Shown here piece by piece: positions 63,398 through 64,000 of a DNA stretch of 64,000 nt. Source of the DNA: Zerene cesonia (Eukaryota; Arthropoda; Insecta; Lepidoptera; Pieridae); contig NC_052116.1 of the NCBI RefSeq assembly GCF_012273895.1, positions 2,108,001 to 2,172,000 of the forward strand. The letters run 5' to 3'. Made by a program: the position numbers and the translations under genes. Each line of letters opens with the position of its first letter. The stretch's first letter is position 1. The notes under the pieces were generated by a model, which was given only the letters and a program-made list of their open reading frames with translations, ran no database searches and was not told where the DNA came from.

Positions 63398-63828
63398 GCA
63401 AGTAAACATACTTAAAAAAAATTACATTGACAATTTGATAAGAATTAAATTAATAAACTTATTTTTTATTACATTTTTCTAGATAGTACCAGACCAAAAG
63501 ATTAGTACAAAGCTTTGTGAAACATGTTTTTTAAAGATTGTTGACATATACAAGTTCAAAGAGCAGGCAATTAAAAACGACAAATATTTACAAACACATT
63601 CCAGTTATATTGGGACAAATAATTGCCTTGTAGGCGATACCCCTTTCAAACAGTGTGACGACGATTATAATGATAATTTTATTTACGATGGCTCACAAAT
63701 TGAAATAAAAGACGAAGTAGATGTGAAAGAAGAAAGTGAATCTGGAGATTATAAATCTGATGATGAACTACTTAGCACTATTAAGAATATCAAATATGGT
63801 TATGTGACTGAAGATGTTAAGGAAAATT
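63275..63828 (+). CDS. ZAD zinc-finger protein, N-terminal exons (gene continues beyond window)
   Basis: ZAD proteins are an insect-expanded class of DNA-binding transcription factors or architectural proteins. The N-terminal ZAD coordinates zinc with four cysteines and dimerises, and C2H2 fingers usually follow. Exon 1 (63275-63397) encodes MNICRTCLAIETSKNIYDLP with the CxxC pair Cys4/Cys7. Exon 2 (63483-63828) starts IVPDQKISTKLCETC with the second pair, Cys53/Cys56, at normal ZAD spacing, followed by an acidic linker (IKDEVDVKEESESGDY). The intron between them uses GC at the donor (GAG|GCAAGT). Exon 2 ends AAATT|GTAAGT in phase 1. No finger exon follows within the window. Unspliced reading would stop at 63834-63836 and give a ZAD-only protein. 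Confidence 0.82.
63398..63399 (+). other. Non-canonical GC splice donor
   Basis: GAG|GCAAGT is the typical strong context of GC-AG introns. The intron ends TTTTTCTAG at 63482. The only nearby GT (63384) would put the second cysteine pair out of frame. An in-frame TAA at 63412-63414 shows that an intron is needed. Confidence 0.75.
63483..63828 (+). CDS. ZAD gene exon 2
   Basis: 115 codons and one base: second half of the ZAD (LCETCFLKIVDIYKFKEQAI) and a long acidic linker. The donor GTAAGT at 63829 is strong. Downstream sequence to 64000 is AT-rich intron or 3' flank, with an AATAAA near 63894. Confidence 0.82.
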
Positions 63829-64000
63829 GTAAGTAAAACATTTATCTATGTGAAGTGATTTTCCCTGATATATATATTTGTATCATAATTTTTAATAAAA
63901 TAATCTCAAAAACAGTTAAAAGAAATGGATGAACACAATGAACAATTTCTTTAAATGAAGATAAATATTTATATACACTCTCTAACATAAGAATATATTT

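Overview
The window looks like nuclear DNA of a moth or butterfly (Lepidoptera). It is AT-rich, has introns throughout, and carries several dispersed repeat families that I recognise as typical of lepidopteran genomes: modules ending in CTAGT, tRNA-derived SINEs, and LINE/SINE-type 3-prime tails containing GGGCGGTGGTGATCG. No bacterial, plasmid or viral gene was seen.

The main gene is the orthologue of Drosophila lethal (2) giant larvae, l(2)gl, on the + strand. I reconstructed 25 coding exons (20815-60644) whose phases join without a break into a predicted protein of 1112 residues. A 25 kb first intron separates the 28-codon first exon from the rest, which lies in 45882-60644. The product is the Lgl cortical polarity protein: two WD40 beta-propellers, with a basic loop whose serines 656, 660 and 664 fall exactly on the known aPKC sites of the fly protein. 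The 3' UTR runs to a polyadenylation signal near 61.43 kb or 61.97 kb.

Downstream, at the right edge, two genes lie head to head. On the + strand is the start of a ZAD (zinc-finger-associated domain) protein gene, beginning at 63275, whose first intron appears to be of the rare GC-AG type. On the - strand is a small two-exon gene of unknown function (62850-63145).

The first 20 kb, upstream of l(2)gl, hold no gene I can recognise. They contain repeat fragments, a degenerate minisatellite, a 346-bp hAT-type MITE with perfect 8-bp target duplications (19379-19724), an unusual nested hairpin (17200-17260), an RFX X-box-like palindrome, and an isolated TATA element. Intron 1 of l(2)gl carries more repeats, several perfect hairpins and a few GC-richer stretches that could be enhancers. 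The assembly has a 10-N gap at 57251-57260, inside intron 19, so it does not interrupt coding sequence.

Exon coordinates are reasoned by eye from splice consensus, phase and recalled family homology. The exon 15 acceptor is the least certain. Repeat family names are inferences and should be tested against a lepidopteran repeat library.
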